Shown here one piece after another: positions 10,567-19,722 of a stretch of 64,000 bases of DNA; position 1 is the first letter of the stretch; every line of letters begins with the position of its first letter. Both the position numbers and the translations under genes were made by a program. The notes below the pieces were generated by a model. That model did no database searches and had not been told where the DNA came from. It saw only the letters and a list, made by a program, of their open reading frames with translations. Where the stretch lies: assembly GCA_033557465.1 (NCBI GenBank), contig CM066048.1, positions 19,630,305 to 19,694,304 of the forward strand, read 5' to 3'. This DNA is from Ichthyophis bannanicus (Eukaryota; Chordata; Amphibia; Gymnophiona; Ichthyophiidae).

Positions 10567-11562
10567 TTGAGTCTGAATGTAACTTCTCAGGGTGAATTAG
10601 AAGCTAAACTGGGAGGTTCTACTGTGAAATTTATTATTGATTCAGGAGCCACGACATCTGTGCTGCGGTTACAGGATCTGCCAGCTGTTTATCAAACTCT
10701 TTTAACACATGCTCCGATAGTGCATTGTGAAGGGATTGAGGGTAAGATAATTCCTCACCGTAAACTTGAAGCTTTGCCTTTGCAGATTGGAGAGACTGTA
10801 TACCCTACTAACTTTCTGGTAGGAGACACATTACCAGTGAATCTTTTGGGTCGTGATTTTCTAGCTTTACATCATGCAACGTTATCCTGGATGAGTGGAA
10901 AGTTACATTTTCAGTTGTATTCTCTCTCTGAAGTACAGTCTCCTGCGGATGTCACAGCTATTCACCCTGATCTCGAACAGCTTCCATCTACTCTGTGGGC
11001 AGCCCCTGGATCAAATGTCGGATGTCTCTCAATTCCTCCTGTGAAGATTACCGTAAAACCTGGTGTACATCTTCCTAGACTCAAACAGTATCCACTGTCA
11101 GCAGCTGCTATAGATGGAATTCGACCGGTTATTGAAGATTTACAGATGCAAGGTGTCATCTATCCTTCTACGTCGCCGTGTAATACTCCAATTCTTCCTG
11201 TACTGAAAGCTGACGGTAAGACTTATCGATTTGTGCAAGATCTACGAGCTGTGAATAAGGTAATTTTGCCAATCTTTCCTTTGGTACCGAATCCGCATGA
11301 TATCTGGACACAGGTACCTCCAAATTCTACGTGGTTTTCTGTTGTAGATTTGAGTTCTGCTTATTTTTCAGTGAAAATTAGCAAAGAAAATAATTTTTAT
11401 TTGCTTTTCATTTTGACAATCAGCAGTACACATGGACTAGACTATGTCAGGGCTTTACGGACAGTCCTGCGTATTTCTCGCAGGCTTTAAGAACTGCGTT
11501 ATTAGATGTGAGGCTTGACCAATCCTCTTTAATTCAATATGTGGATGATTTGCTATTTTAAC
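10567..11562 (+). pseudogene. ERV-1 protease and reverse transcriptase
   Basis: The open part (10567-11490) starts with an aspartic protease carrying the active site IIDSGAT and the later LLGRDFL motif. The RT fingers and palm follow: PRLKQYPLS, SPCNTPILPV, YRFVQDLRAVNK and FSVVDLSSAYFSV (first catalytic Asp). The frame is lost after ISKENN. The second catalytic box QYVDDLLF appears in another frame at 11537-11560 and is followed by a TAA. RT thumb and connection are deleted before RNase H at 11594. Confidence 0.85.
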
Positions 11563-11593
11563 TTCTTCCCGTGCTAGGCCTGATCTCTCACCT

Positions 11594-13252
11594 GTGCCTC
11601 TGCCAGCGCCAGATGTATTGTTATTTGTGGATGGTTCTGCCTTCAGAGATGAAATGGGAAAGCTTCGTGTGGGCTATGCCGTAACCACAATTGATGACGT
11701 GGTTGAATCAGTTTCCTTACCATTTTCTAGTGCCCAGTTAGCAGACGTTTTTGCATTGATGCGTGCTCTTGAGCTCTCTAGATATCTTCTAGCAAATATA
11801 TATTCAGATAGCTCCTATGCAAAGAGTGTGCTGTGGGATTTTGGTAATATCTGGTTGCAACGAGGATTTTTAACTTCTGCTAATAAACCAATTAAACATG
11901 CTGAACACATCCACCGCTTGTTACAAGCTGTTCTTTTGCCAGCACAGGTTGCAGTTTTGAAATGTAAAGGACATTCCTCTGCTGATGATTTTGTTTCTCA
12001 GGGCAATCGTTTTGCGGACCAAGAAGCAAGGAAGGCTGCCCTTCAGGCAATAGTGTCACCGACGCTCCTGTATTTAAAGCCTTCTAACGTGACTTTGTTC
12101 TCCCTCTCCTCTCTTTTACAGCAGTATAAAGACACGTCCCTTGAAACTAAAATTCTATGGACTTCATGGGGTGCATCCTGTGATACGCAGGGCTACTGGA
12201 AGAAGGAGCACCTACTCATTTGCCCTGACTCTCTTTTGTTTCCACTTGCTTTGTTCCTGCATCATAAACTTCACTTATCCGCTGCAGCCATGACTCATGC
12301 CTTTGCAGTATTGTGGTATCACCCAAAGTTTGTTTCTGTGGCACAGGCCGTGTATGCTGCTTGCTTGGAGTGCTTACAGGCTGGCAGGGTGGGGCCCCTT
12401 CTGAAAGTTGCTGCTGCCCTTCCCAAGTCCTCTGGCCCTTTTCTGATTTTACAGCTTGATTTTACTGATTTGCCCTGTGCCAGAGGAGGGAGGCGGTATT
12501 TGTTGGTGATTACTTGTCTTTTCTCTGGTTGGGTGGAGGCTTATCCCACTACCAGTATGACAGCTGGGGTTGTCATAGAGGCTGCCCAACAACTGGTAGA
12601 CACTACAAAACCTTTGACTAAATCTCAAATAGATGCATTTACAGGTACTGTGTGGCTTTCAACACTTGGAGCTATAGCACCTACTAGAGAATATGGTACT
12701 CAGATTATGCGATTACAGGCGGTTGTTGAACTTACAGCCCTAGACCTCACTGAGGCAATTAGTGTTTTGCAAGGTGCAGTAAACAAGGTGTCAGCTTATG
12801 CAGCCCGGAACCGAATGGCTTTAGACTATCTCCTAGCAAAGGAAAATGGTGTGTGTGGAGTGATAGTTGGTTTTTGTTGTAGTATGCTTGATAATAATGG
12901 AAAAATAGTAAAAGGCCTATTGGATAGAGTTAAGAACCGTACTTTTGTTTCAAGTGATAGTTATGTAAGTTCTTTTTCAGCTCTATTTGATTCTGTTTCT
13001 TCATTTTGGAATTCATTATCCAGGCCTTTGCAAGGCTTATTAGCTTCTTTGCTTGGTATTTTGGGGATTCTCATTTTGGGAGCATTAATTCTCTGTGTAC
13101 TATCAGCTTGCTGTAAGAAATCAGTGGAATCACTGACCTCTGCAATGATGTTACAGATTGACCCAGAAACTAGTTTTAATGCCGCCTCCATGGCAATGTC
13201 TGAGTTTCCTTACTTTGAGAATGATTCTTTACAGAATCAGAGGAGGGACTGA
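11594..13252 (+). CDS. ERV-1 fused RNase H-integrase-Env TM open frame
   Basis: A single open frame of 552 codons. Residues about 1-155 are a complete-looking RNase H (VDGSAF, RALEL, SDSSYA and FADQEA carry the acidic residues). Residues about 180-330 are the zinc-binding and early catalytic-core region of integrase, including LQLDFTDLP (first catalytic Asp); the second Asp and Glu are missing. From about residue 335 the sequence is an Env transmembrane subunit, with a heptad-like helix, the CX6CC disulfide motif CGVIVGFCC (about 420) and a membrane anchor (about 482-507). The join is an internal deletion. The start shown is only the open-frame limit; translation is unproven. Confidence 0.75.
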   Translation: MPLPAPDVLLFVDGSAFRDEMGKLRVGYAVTTIDDVVESVSLPFSSAQLADVFALMRALELSRYLLANIYSDSSYAKSVLWDFGNIWLQRGFLTSANKPIKHAEHIHRLLQAVLLPAQVAVLKCKGHSSADDFVSQGNRFADQEARKAALQAIVSPTLLYLKPSNVTLFSLSSLLQQYKDTSLETKILWTSWGASCDTQGYWKKEHLLICPDSLLFPLALFLHHKLHLSAAAMTHAFAVLWYHPKFVSVAQAVYAACLECLQAGRVGPLLKVAAALPKSSGPFLILQLDFTDLPCARGGRRYLLVITCLFSGWVEAYPTTSMTAGVVIEAAQQLVDTTKPLTKSQIDAFTGTVWLSTLGAIAPTREYGTQIMRLQAVVELTALDLTEAISVLQGAVNKVSAYAARNRMALDYLLAKENGVCGVIVGFCCSMLDNNGKIVKGLLDRVKNRTFVSSDSYVSSFSALFDSVSSFWNSLSRPLQGLLASLLGILGILILGALILCVLSACCKKSVESLTSAMMLQIDPETSFNAASMAMSEFPYFENDSLQNQRRD

Positions 13253-13255
13253 ATG

Positions 13256-13832
13256 TATGCTTGTTTGTCCAGGGCGGTGTACACCACCAGACTGTCTAAA
13301 CCTGAGAGAGAGTTAATTTCGTTCAGAACTTTGCTTTGAAATAAACTTCATATATTTGCTTACTAAGTAGGTGAAGGTTTACATGTCCTGTAAATAAAGA
13401 AAAGGGCAGCTTATACTCCAGCCGTTTAGTCTCAGGGTTATTAGATATCAAGCAGTCAGCAGTAAACAATTATGTCTTGGAATACATGTATGTCTCCTCA
13501 TACTGACCTACACTGATTAGAAGTTGACCTATGATGTGATAAATACGTAATACCTGCGTGTAATAATAAAGTGCAATTATGCTGTATCATCCAAAAGAGC
13601 CTTATAAATAAAGTGAACCATGGCTAACAGAGTAAACAAAGAGAACTTGGTTCAATTTGTTTCTCTCCACAAAGCTTTGGTGTATATATATATATATATA
13701 TAAATATATATAAAAGAGTGTGGTATTTTATTGCTGTCTTTGAATTCCTTTCGTATTGCTTTGAATGTAGTTTTCTGTGGCTCCAAGAGCCCTGCAGGTT
13801 GCTGGTGAGGAGGGGGGCTTAGAAAGCCCACA
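13256..13832 (+). repeat. ERV-1 3' LTR
   Basis: It follows the purine-rich stretch AGAGGAGGGACTGAATG. It carries a 28-bp stretch near 13618-13645 that the 5' LTR lacks and a longer AT repeat at 13682-13712. It ends AGAAAGCCCACA like the 5' LTR. Confidence 0.9.
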
Positions 13833-13911
13833 AAAAGCACCCAAGTTGCTGCCACTGCCAAGTCCGCTTCTCGGCAGCGGCAAACTCACCGCCTCCCACT
13901 CCCTTCTGATG

Positions 13912-14145
13912 CAGCCGCGGCTCCCTGCCTCTTAGGGAACCGCGGCTGTGCCAGTAAAACTGTTGCGGAGCCTTCCTGTCTCTTGACAGGCTCTGTGCAG
14001 CATTGTCCCACCTCCAAAGGAAGTTGTTTACCACTTCCTTTGGAGGCGGGACAATGCTGCACAGAGCCCGTCAAGAGATGGGAAGGCTCCGCAATGGTTT
14101 TACAGGTATAGCCGCGGTTCCCTAAGAGGCAAGGAGCCACGGCTG
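13912..14145. repeat. Long imperfect inverted repeat (hairpin) in the hAT element
   Basis: Arms of about 110 bp run inward from CAGCCGCGGCT (13912) and AGCCGTGGCTC-type sequence (ending 14145). They meet near 14026 around GTTTACC, with arm sequence such as CCTCCAAAGGAAGT against ACTTCCTTTGGAGG. Such internal palindromes are common in non-autonomous DNA elements and could mark an older element nested in the hAT. Confidence 0.85.
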
Positions 14146-14214
14146 TAGAAGAACAGCAAGGCAGCAGCAGGCAGACAAGGAGAGTGGAGGAGGGGGCAGG
14201 GAACCTGCAACAGG

Positions 14215-15130
14215 GCTGACAGGGAGGGAGGGAGGGGGCTGACATGGACAGAGGGGGGCTGATATGGAGAAGAGGGGGGCTGACACGGATGGAGGGAAGG
14301 AGGGAGGGGAGGGCTGACATGGAGGGAGGGGGGCTGACATGGACAAAGGGAAGAGACGGGGACATACTGTACAGACGGGCAATAAATGCTGGACAGGGGA
14401 GAGACAGTGCGGGTTAGGATTATAATGGGCAGATGGGGGGCTAGGACTGGTAATGGGTTGATTAGGGAAGGCTAGGACTGGGAATGGACTGATCAAGGGG
14501 GAGTTGGGACTGGTAATGTGCTGATAGGGGGGTAGGACTGGTAATGGACTGATGGGGGGGGCTAGCACTGGAAATGAGCTGATCGGGGAGGTTAGGACTG
14601 AAAATAGGCTGATGGGGGGGCAGGTAGGGCTGGTAGTGGGCTGATTAGGGGAGACTAGCACTGGTAATGGGGTTGAGGAGGGACTAGCACTGGAAATGAG
14701 CTGATTAGGGGAGGCTAGGACTGGTAATGAGCTGATGGGGGGTTTAGGACTAGTATTGGGCTAATTAGGGGAGGCTAGCACTGGTAATGGGATTGAGGGG
14801 GGACTAGCACTGGAAGCGAGCTGATTGGGGGGCTTCGACTGGGAATGGGCTGATTGTGGGGAGGGGAGGATAGAGCTGCTGGCCCTGGAAGAAAACTGGG
14901 GGCTAAGGCTACAAATGGGCTGATATGAGGGGATGGGAGAATGGAACTGGAAGAGAGTGGATCTGAGAGGGGCTGCCATGGTATTTGTACTAGAAGGGAC
15001 TGCTCAGTGGGGAAGGAGGGGGACTGGAAGGGAATGGACACCAGTGGCAGTCATGGGAATGCAAGTTGACATTGGAAGGTACTGAGAGTGAGGATTGGAA
15101 AGGGGCTGATAGTGGGGATGGTTACTGGGA
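14215..15130 (+). repeat. Degenerate G-rich minisatellite
   Basis: Units of roughly 28-40 bp built on GGGCTGATNGGGGGG, CTAGGACTGG and TAATGGG recur about 20-25 times, first as GGGCTGACATGG-type units (14215-14345), then as GGACTGGTAATGG-type units. It has no coding features; the proline/serine-rich minus-strand frames here are products of the repeat. Confidence 0.85.
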
Positions 15131-15583
15131 CTGGAAATAGGCTGATGAAAAGAATTGAAGAAAACGAAAGACGAGATAAGAAATGGCAGATGGACCATAG
15201 ACCACAGAAAGAGAGCTAAGAAAGACAGGAAAGCAGAAGCCTCAGATCGGGACCAGCATGATCAGAGAATAAATTGGACAAAGAACAAAGGTAGAAAAAA
15301 TAATTTTATTTCATATTAGTGATTCAACTACAAAATCATAATTTTGAAATGAAATATTGTTACTTGTGATTAATTATTGTGGTTTAAATAAGTACATTTT
15401 ATAAATAAAAACATATTGCAAAGGCCTATAATATATTAATAATTCAACAAATGATTACAGCGACAATGTGTTAACGGTAAAGGAAGAGAGACACATTTGA
15501 TTTTATCATTGGGGGTCACCACATGTTGACCAATGGTAAAAGGGGTCAAGGTACAAAAAAGGTTGAGAACCACTGCCTTAGAT

Positions 15584-16640
15584 GCTGAGTCGAATGCAGC
15601 GGGGTTGTGGCAGAAACGCCCTTGATTGTTGGGTGTCTAGAAGAGCCCCTATGAACGCTAGAGTTTGAGAGGGAATGAGTTGGGACTTGAGATTTGTAAT
15701 AAATCTTCCAAAGTGTTGCAGCACTTGCATGGTGCGCGAAAGGGAAAGACTGGCCTCTAGAGATTTATTTATTTTATTTTATTTATTTACATTCTCTTAT
15801 ATACCACGCTATTCTGCATCAGTGCGGTTTACATTGAACAAACTGAAATTACATTGAACAGGGTATTATAACTTGGAGATAACTATTTTACAGGGAACAT
15901 GGGCAATGGAGGGTTAAGTGGCTTGCCCAAGACCACAAGGAGCACCTGTGGGACTAGAAACCCCAGTCCTTCCGGCCCAAGGTTGCTGTCCTCTAGTGGG
16001 ATTTGAACCCCCGACCTTCCGGCCTGAAGTACCTTGCCCCAACCACTAGGCTGCTACTCCACTCCACAAGATGTGTTTGCTTGAATGAGCCAGTCTAAGT
16101 AAGGGAAGACAAATATCCCAAGAGTACTTAGAAATGTAGCCATGCACTTTGTGAAGACTCTTGGGCAGAGGTGAGGCTGAAAGGCAGGACTCTGTATTGA
16201 TAATGTCTCCCTTGAAAGATGAAGCACAGGAACTTTCTGTGCTGTGAGTGAATCATTATAGGAGTATATGCCTCCTTTAGATCTAGAGAACAGTGCCAAT
16301 CCTGACTCTGGAGATAGGGGAGAAGGGCTCCCAGGAAGATCATTTTGAATTTCTCCCATAGTAGATACTTATTCAGTTCTCTGAGGTCCAGAATAGGCCT
16401 GTACCCTCCTGTTTTCTTTGGAAGGAGGAAGTATGGCGAATAAAAGCCCATTCCCTGCTGGGATGGTGGAATATTATGTCCTGAGAGAGAAGGGAGGTGA
16501 CCTCTTGCAACAACAGAGCAGTGAGAGGAGGCTGAGAGCGGAACTCTCTTAGGGAAGTCCGGGAGAGTAGACTTTGTAGATGAAGCTTGTACCGGTCCCG
16601 TACTATGGACAGTGTCCACTGCTCTGATGTGATAAGATGC
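15584..16640 (-). pseudogene. DIRS-2 reverse transcriptase, N-terminal part
   Basis: The minus strand reads GFYSPYFLLPKKTGGYRPILDLRELNKYL, then LPYLQSQDWHCSLDLKEAYT (16500-16260), and after a frameshift FVFPYLDWLI near 16080-16105. The catalytic box therefore reads YLD-W instead of YLDDW: one Asp codon is missing. A SINE (15763-16066) interrupts directly after this box. The part beyond the SINE (15757-15584) contains PSQTLAFIGALLD, then the hAT element begins. Confidence 0.83.
15763..16066 (-). mobile_element. tRNA-derived CORE/MIR-like SINE with L2-type tail
   Basis: On the minus strand it starts with a tRNA-like head containing an A-box-like TAGCAGCCTAGTGGTT and a B box GGTTCAAATCCC. A body with GGGCAAGCCACTTAACC resembles the MIR/CORE segment. 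The 3' end (AACCGCACTGATGCAGAATA, then TATATAAGAGAATG and TAAA repeats) matches the 3' tail of the L2 at 53.6 kb. MIR-type SINEs are known to borrow L2 machinery through a shared tail. It is inserted in DIRS-2 RT. Confidence 0.8.
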
Positions 16641-18510
16641 CACCTGTGGGCAAAGTGCCAGGAATGTGGACAGGATCTGGAATCTCCAGCAGCAGAATGG
16701 CTATGTTCTCCAGAAAGGAGTCAAAGACCCGGAGGAGGCTGGGTCTGATGAGATGGTTGTGACTTAGGAGTCCGAGCCTTCTTTTGCTGTTTTGGTGGCT
16801 GCTGCCCCTTCTGAGGAACATGGTGTTGACACTGTACAGCAGGGGTATAAGAAGGATAGTACTACTTATTATTGAAAAAAGCTTTCTTTGCTGCTTTTTC
16901 CCTAGCTGGGTTAGCAGTAGATTTAGACAGTCTAATAAGAGTGGTGTTCTCGGACTCTGAGAGGCCTTGTCCTGCCAATCCTTGCCAAAAAGGTTTTCAC
17001 TGGTACAAGGGATATTAGCCAGCTTATCTTGAACCCATTGTTCAAGATCTGATGCTTGGAGGCAAGCAATTCTGCATGCACTGATGCAGATGGATGAAGT
17101 CCTGCTGATGCACTCAAACCAGTCAAACGTTGCCCTGTTAAACTTTGAGACATTTTGAGCATGCTTTACAAGGGTGAGATAATCTGCTCTCTTATCAGGG
17201 AGAAGAGGAGCCATTAACTCCAAATCCTTAGCCACCTCTCTAAGGAACATACCCATATACAGTATGTAGGAACTGATCCTGGCAGATAACATGGAGGCCT
17301 GAAAACGTCATCGACTAAAGGAATCGAGAGTTCTAGATTCCCTACCCAAGAGGGTTCTAGGAATATGTCTTAGCACTCTTTATTCGACGCATTGCTGACT
17401 CCACCACCATGGAATGGTGCGGCAATTGCGTCTTTTGAAAACCGGGACACTCCGGACACATGGTATTGAGTCATCGTGTATGTGGAGAAATGGTAAGGGG
17501 TGTCTCCCACATACGAAGCATAAGGTCGTGAAGTATGCGATGAATAGGGAGAGCTTCAGGGTATTGAAGAATTTCAAGTTCTTCAGCCCTAGGTTCTCTC
17601 TCAGATGTCACCATTATGTACAGACCCCGAGCAACATCACGAATAAAGTCTTGGAAAGACATGTCTGCTGGAGGGGACATGCGATGTTGTGGAGACAGAG
17701 ATGGGTCTTCCAGGATAGTTCTCATGTACTGGGTATCGGCTGATTCATCATCTGATGAATCAGAGTCCGAAGACTCAAAATATCGACGGGCAGTGTGTAC
17801 TTGATAGCAATCAAAACCGGTAGCTAAAACCTGCAATGCTGGGACCTTGGTACCAGAAACGAATTAGAGGGCTGGCATGGGCGGTAACGTGGTAAGTGGC
17901 AAAAAAGCCGATGCAGGTTTGTGTCAGTACTGGAGATGGTACCAATGCCTGAGGGATCGACTGTAAAGGCTTTACTGGAACAGAGGTCGCCAGTAAGGCT
18001 GCTATGCTCTGCTCGATGGCCATGGATACGTTGATCCATGGAGCTTGCCATGATCCCGGAGCACGGCACAAGGAGCTCTCCAGAGGTGGAGGCCTCAAGA
18101 GCATCCTGGGACCCCACTAAGGCTTTGGAGGCAAGGTCCTCCTGCTGGGGTTGTTTGGCCGGTGTGTCCCCCTCCAGGGCAACACCCGGGGCATCTCGAT
18201 GCTTAGAAGGAAATCTACCCTTGGAGGGCCGGCCAGTCTTCAAAGAAGACCTATGTTTCGATAACTGAGATCCTTGGGAGGAAGATGACACTCTCGATGA
18301 AGATGATGCTAAAGATACTGCATTGGAGGCAAAGAGGATGCCCAGCTTTGCAGCTCGATTCTGTAGGCCTCTCTTTGTCATCTTCCAAAGAGGACATTCT
18401 GATGGTTGATGATCCGGTTCTAAGCATTTTAGACACCACTCATGGGTGTCTGTGGCCGAAATAGTACTGCCACATTTGGAACACTTAAAACCACTGGATA
18501 GTTTTTCCAT
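16603..18510 (-). pseudogene. DIRS-2 gag-like ORF1
   Basis: The start MEKLSSGFKC (ATG ending at 18510) leads into a Cys/His cluster CSKCGSTISATDTHEWCLKC, then EPDHQPSECP, a putative zinc-binding module shared by all DIRS gags here. A Ser-rich linker follows (18300-18050). The conserved C-terminal half continues in other frames: 17836-17471 and 17292-16603, the latter with YMGMFLREVAKDLE, SNRATFDWFE and WVQDKLANIPCTSENLFGKDW. At least three frameshifts separate these pieces. Confidence 0.78.
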
Positions 18511-18689
18511 TTTGTCTGTGACAAAAGGGGAGGTCTAAGCCTAAGATGGCGTTGATGCGCCTGAAGGAATTAGTGATTCTTTCCCTCACAAAAGATTTTT
18601 TTTTTAAATAGAAAGAAAGCATCGATGGGGGGTCAGTACCAGCATCAACGGGAAGGCAGACGCGACCACAAAAAATAAGAACAAATTTT

Positions 18690-18888
18690 CTGCGGTGACA
18701 GGAACTGCTTCTTGTCAGCTCCACAGAAAACAAAGAACTGAGGAGGGAGAGCTGGAAAGGCGGGTAAGCAGCTATGCAGGCGCAGTGAGATGCTACCAAA
18801 AGCTTTCCTATTGGACACTGGGGGGCATTCCCGTGCAGGCTCCATCAGTACCGATGTTACCCATATGTGAAGACTACATTCCTGCAGA
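18690..18888 (-). repeat. DIRS-2 left inverted terminal repeat
   Basis: It contains TACCCATATGTGAAGACTAC and the Gly-rich strand GAGCTGGAAAGGCGGGTAAG, inverted relative to 4539-4720. The terminal TTGTTCCTGG block is missing, leaving CCTGCAGAT at the edge. Confidence 0.75.
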
Positions 18889-19355
18889 TCAGGCATATTG
18901 TGAACTAATTACCAAACCCTACAACAAAGTCACTGACTATCTACAGAGCAAATATACCATACCATACCATTCCATATCAGCACCAGCTTCCAAAACTCAC
19001 ATAAGGAGCACATCCAAAAAAAGCATCACTGTAAATACTGCAGTGGGTCCTGGAACATCCAACGCCTATGTGAAAAGCTGAACAATTCAGATTACTACAG
19101 TACAGATCCCTATATACAAATTCTGTATTAACAGAACACCTGGTCTTCGTCACACACTCAAAACACAGATCCTCACCAAGTACAGAATAAGGGACCATAA
19201 CCTAAAAATAAATACATTTAGATAAAAATTAAACTGCAACCCCAAGAAGCCAGATTCTGCATACAGTACCAGAGAAATAGAAAGAGATGCATTTCCATGT
19301 ACTGTATAAAATATAAAGATAGCACCAAGTCCGATCATTAAATTGAAAATAAAAT
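18889..19355. other. Intervening 467 bp, nothing recognised
   Basis: AT-rich sequence between DIRS-2 and DIRS-5. Short open frames occur on both strands (18977-19198 minus is rich in Cys and aromatic residues), but none has a domain or start context I recognise. It could be the remains of an older repeat into which both DIRS copies inserted. Confidence 0.5.
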
Positions 19356-19722
19356 ACTCCAGGAACAAGTGGAAGTCGATCCTCACATATGGATGACAAC
19401 TGAGCCCACGTGGAGCATATCGCCAGCTTTCAAAGAAAGCCTTTGGGACATGCTACCATGCATGCAGGGTCCCCTTCCTGCCCAAGGGTGCCATCTTGCT
19501 CAGTCTCCTTTTTTCCGTGGAGCCCAACAGACGTTTGTCGTTTCCCTGGAAAAAATCTTTGCAAGTTAGTTTTTCCTGGATTGCGTACCAGTTCCTCTTC
19601 CCGCCTCGAGCCAGCACTGGATTCTGCACTAGTGTCAGCGCCTTTCCCCTTTTTTCGATTGAGGCTTGCCTCAAAGGGCGTTCGTGCCTTTTTTCACCCG
19701 GGAGTAGTCTACCCTGGCCAGA

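Larger units (their letters stand above)
7809..13832 (+). mobile_element. ERV-1: class I-like endogenous retrovirus
   Basis: Two LTRs (7809-8345, 13256-13832) flank gag, pro, RT, RNase H, a partial integrase and an Env transmembrane subunit. The primer binding site is tRNA-His-like. The RT block LKQYPLSAAAIDGI and the Env CX6CC motif are gamma/epsilon-retrovirus features. A large internal deletion removed the rest of integrase and the surface subunit, and a CR1 fragment interrupts gag. A candidate short duplication (AAAA) at the ends is uninformative because the flanks are A-rich. Confidence 0.88.
7730..15575. mobile_element. hAT-type non-autonomous DNA element containing ERV-1
   Basis: The ends are the inverted repeats CAGTGGTTCTCAACCT (7730) and AGGTTGAGAACCACTG (ending 15575). 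The flanks carry a perfect 8-bp duplication CCTTAGAT at 7722-7729 and 15576-15583; 8-bp duplications and CAG..CTG ends are typical of hAT elements. No transposase frame is visible. Its own sequence is 7730-7808 and 13833-15575: a long hairpin (13912-14145), a G-rich minisatellite (14215-15130) and an AT-rich right end (15290-15480). ERV-1 inserted 79 bp from the left end. The host sequence is the RT region of DIRS-2. Confidence 0.9.
4539..18888 (-). mobile_element. DIRS-2: DIRS retrotransposon (subfamily B), interrupted
   Basis: Reading right to left it has a left ITR (18888-18690), gag (18510-16603), RT (16640-15584), RNase H/methylase-like (7721-6070), tyrosine recombinase (6010-5019), internal complementary region (4895-4797) and right ITR (4720-4539). 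Inserted in it are a SINE (15763-16066), the hAT element with ERV-1 (7730-15575) and an unclassified segment (6335-7003). Without the insertions it is about 5.5 kb, like DIRS-4. Termini of the type ATCTCCAGGAACA and TAACTATGCT group it with DIRS-3. The extreme left terminus carries a roughly 10-bp deletion (CCTGCAGAT at 18880-18888). Confidence 0.88.

Noticed and set aside
8529..13252. An active retrovirus
   Set aside because: Gag and RT have multiple frame breaks, and RT connection, most of the integrase core and the Env surface subunit are missing.
14122..15041. Minus-strand Pro/Ser-rich open frames (up to 179 codons)
   Set aside because: They lie wholly within the G-rich minisatellite; the periodic peptide simply mirrors the repeat units.
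15990..16066. A tRNA gene suggested by the B-box-like GGTTCAAATCCC on the minus strand
   Set aside because: It is joined to a MIR-like core and an L2-type tail, has no convincing cloverleaf, and sits inside DIRS-2; it is the head of a SINE.
17824..18510. A host zinc-finger protein (Cys/His cluster with Ser-rich region)
   Set aside because: The same module recurs at the start of ORF1 in five DIRS copies, upstream of RT and between DIRS termini; it is DIRS gag.
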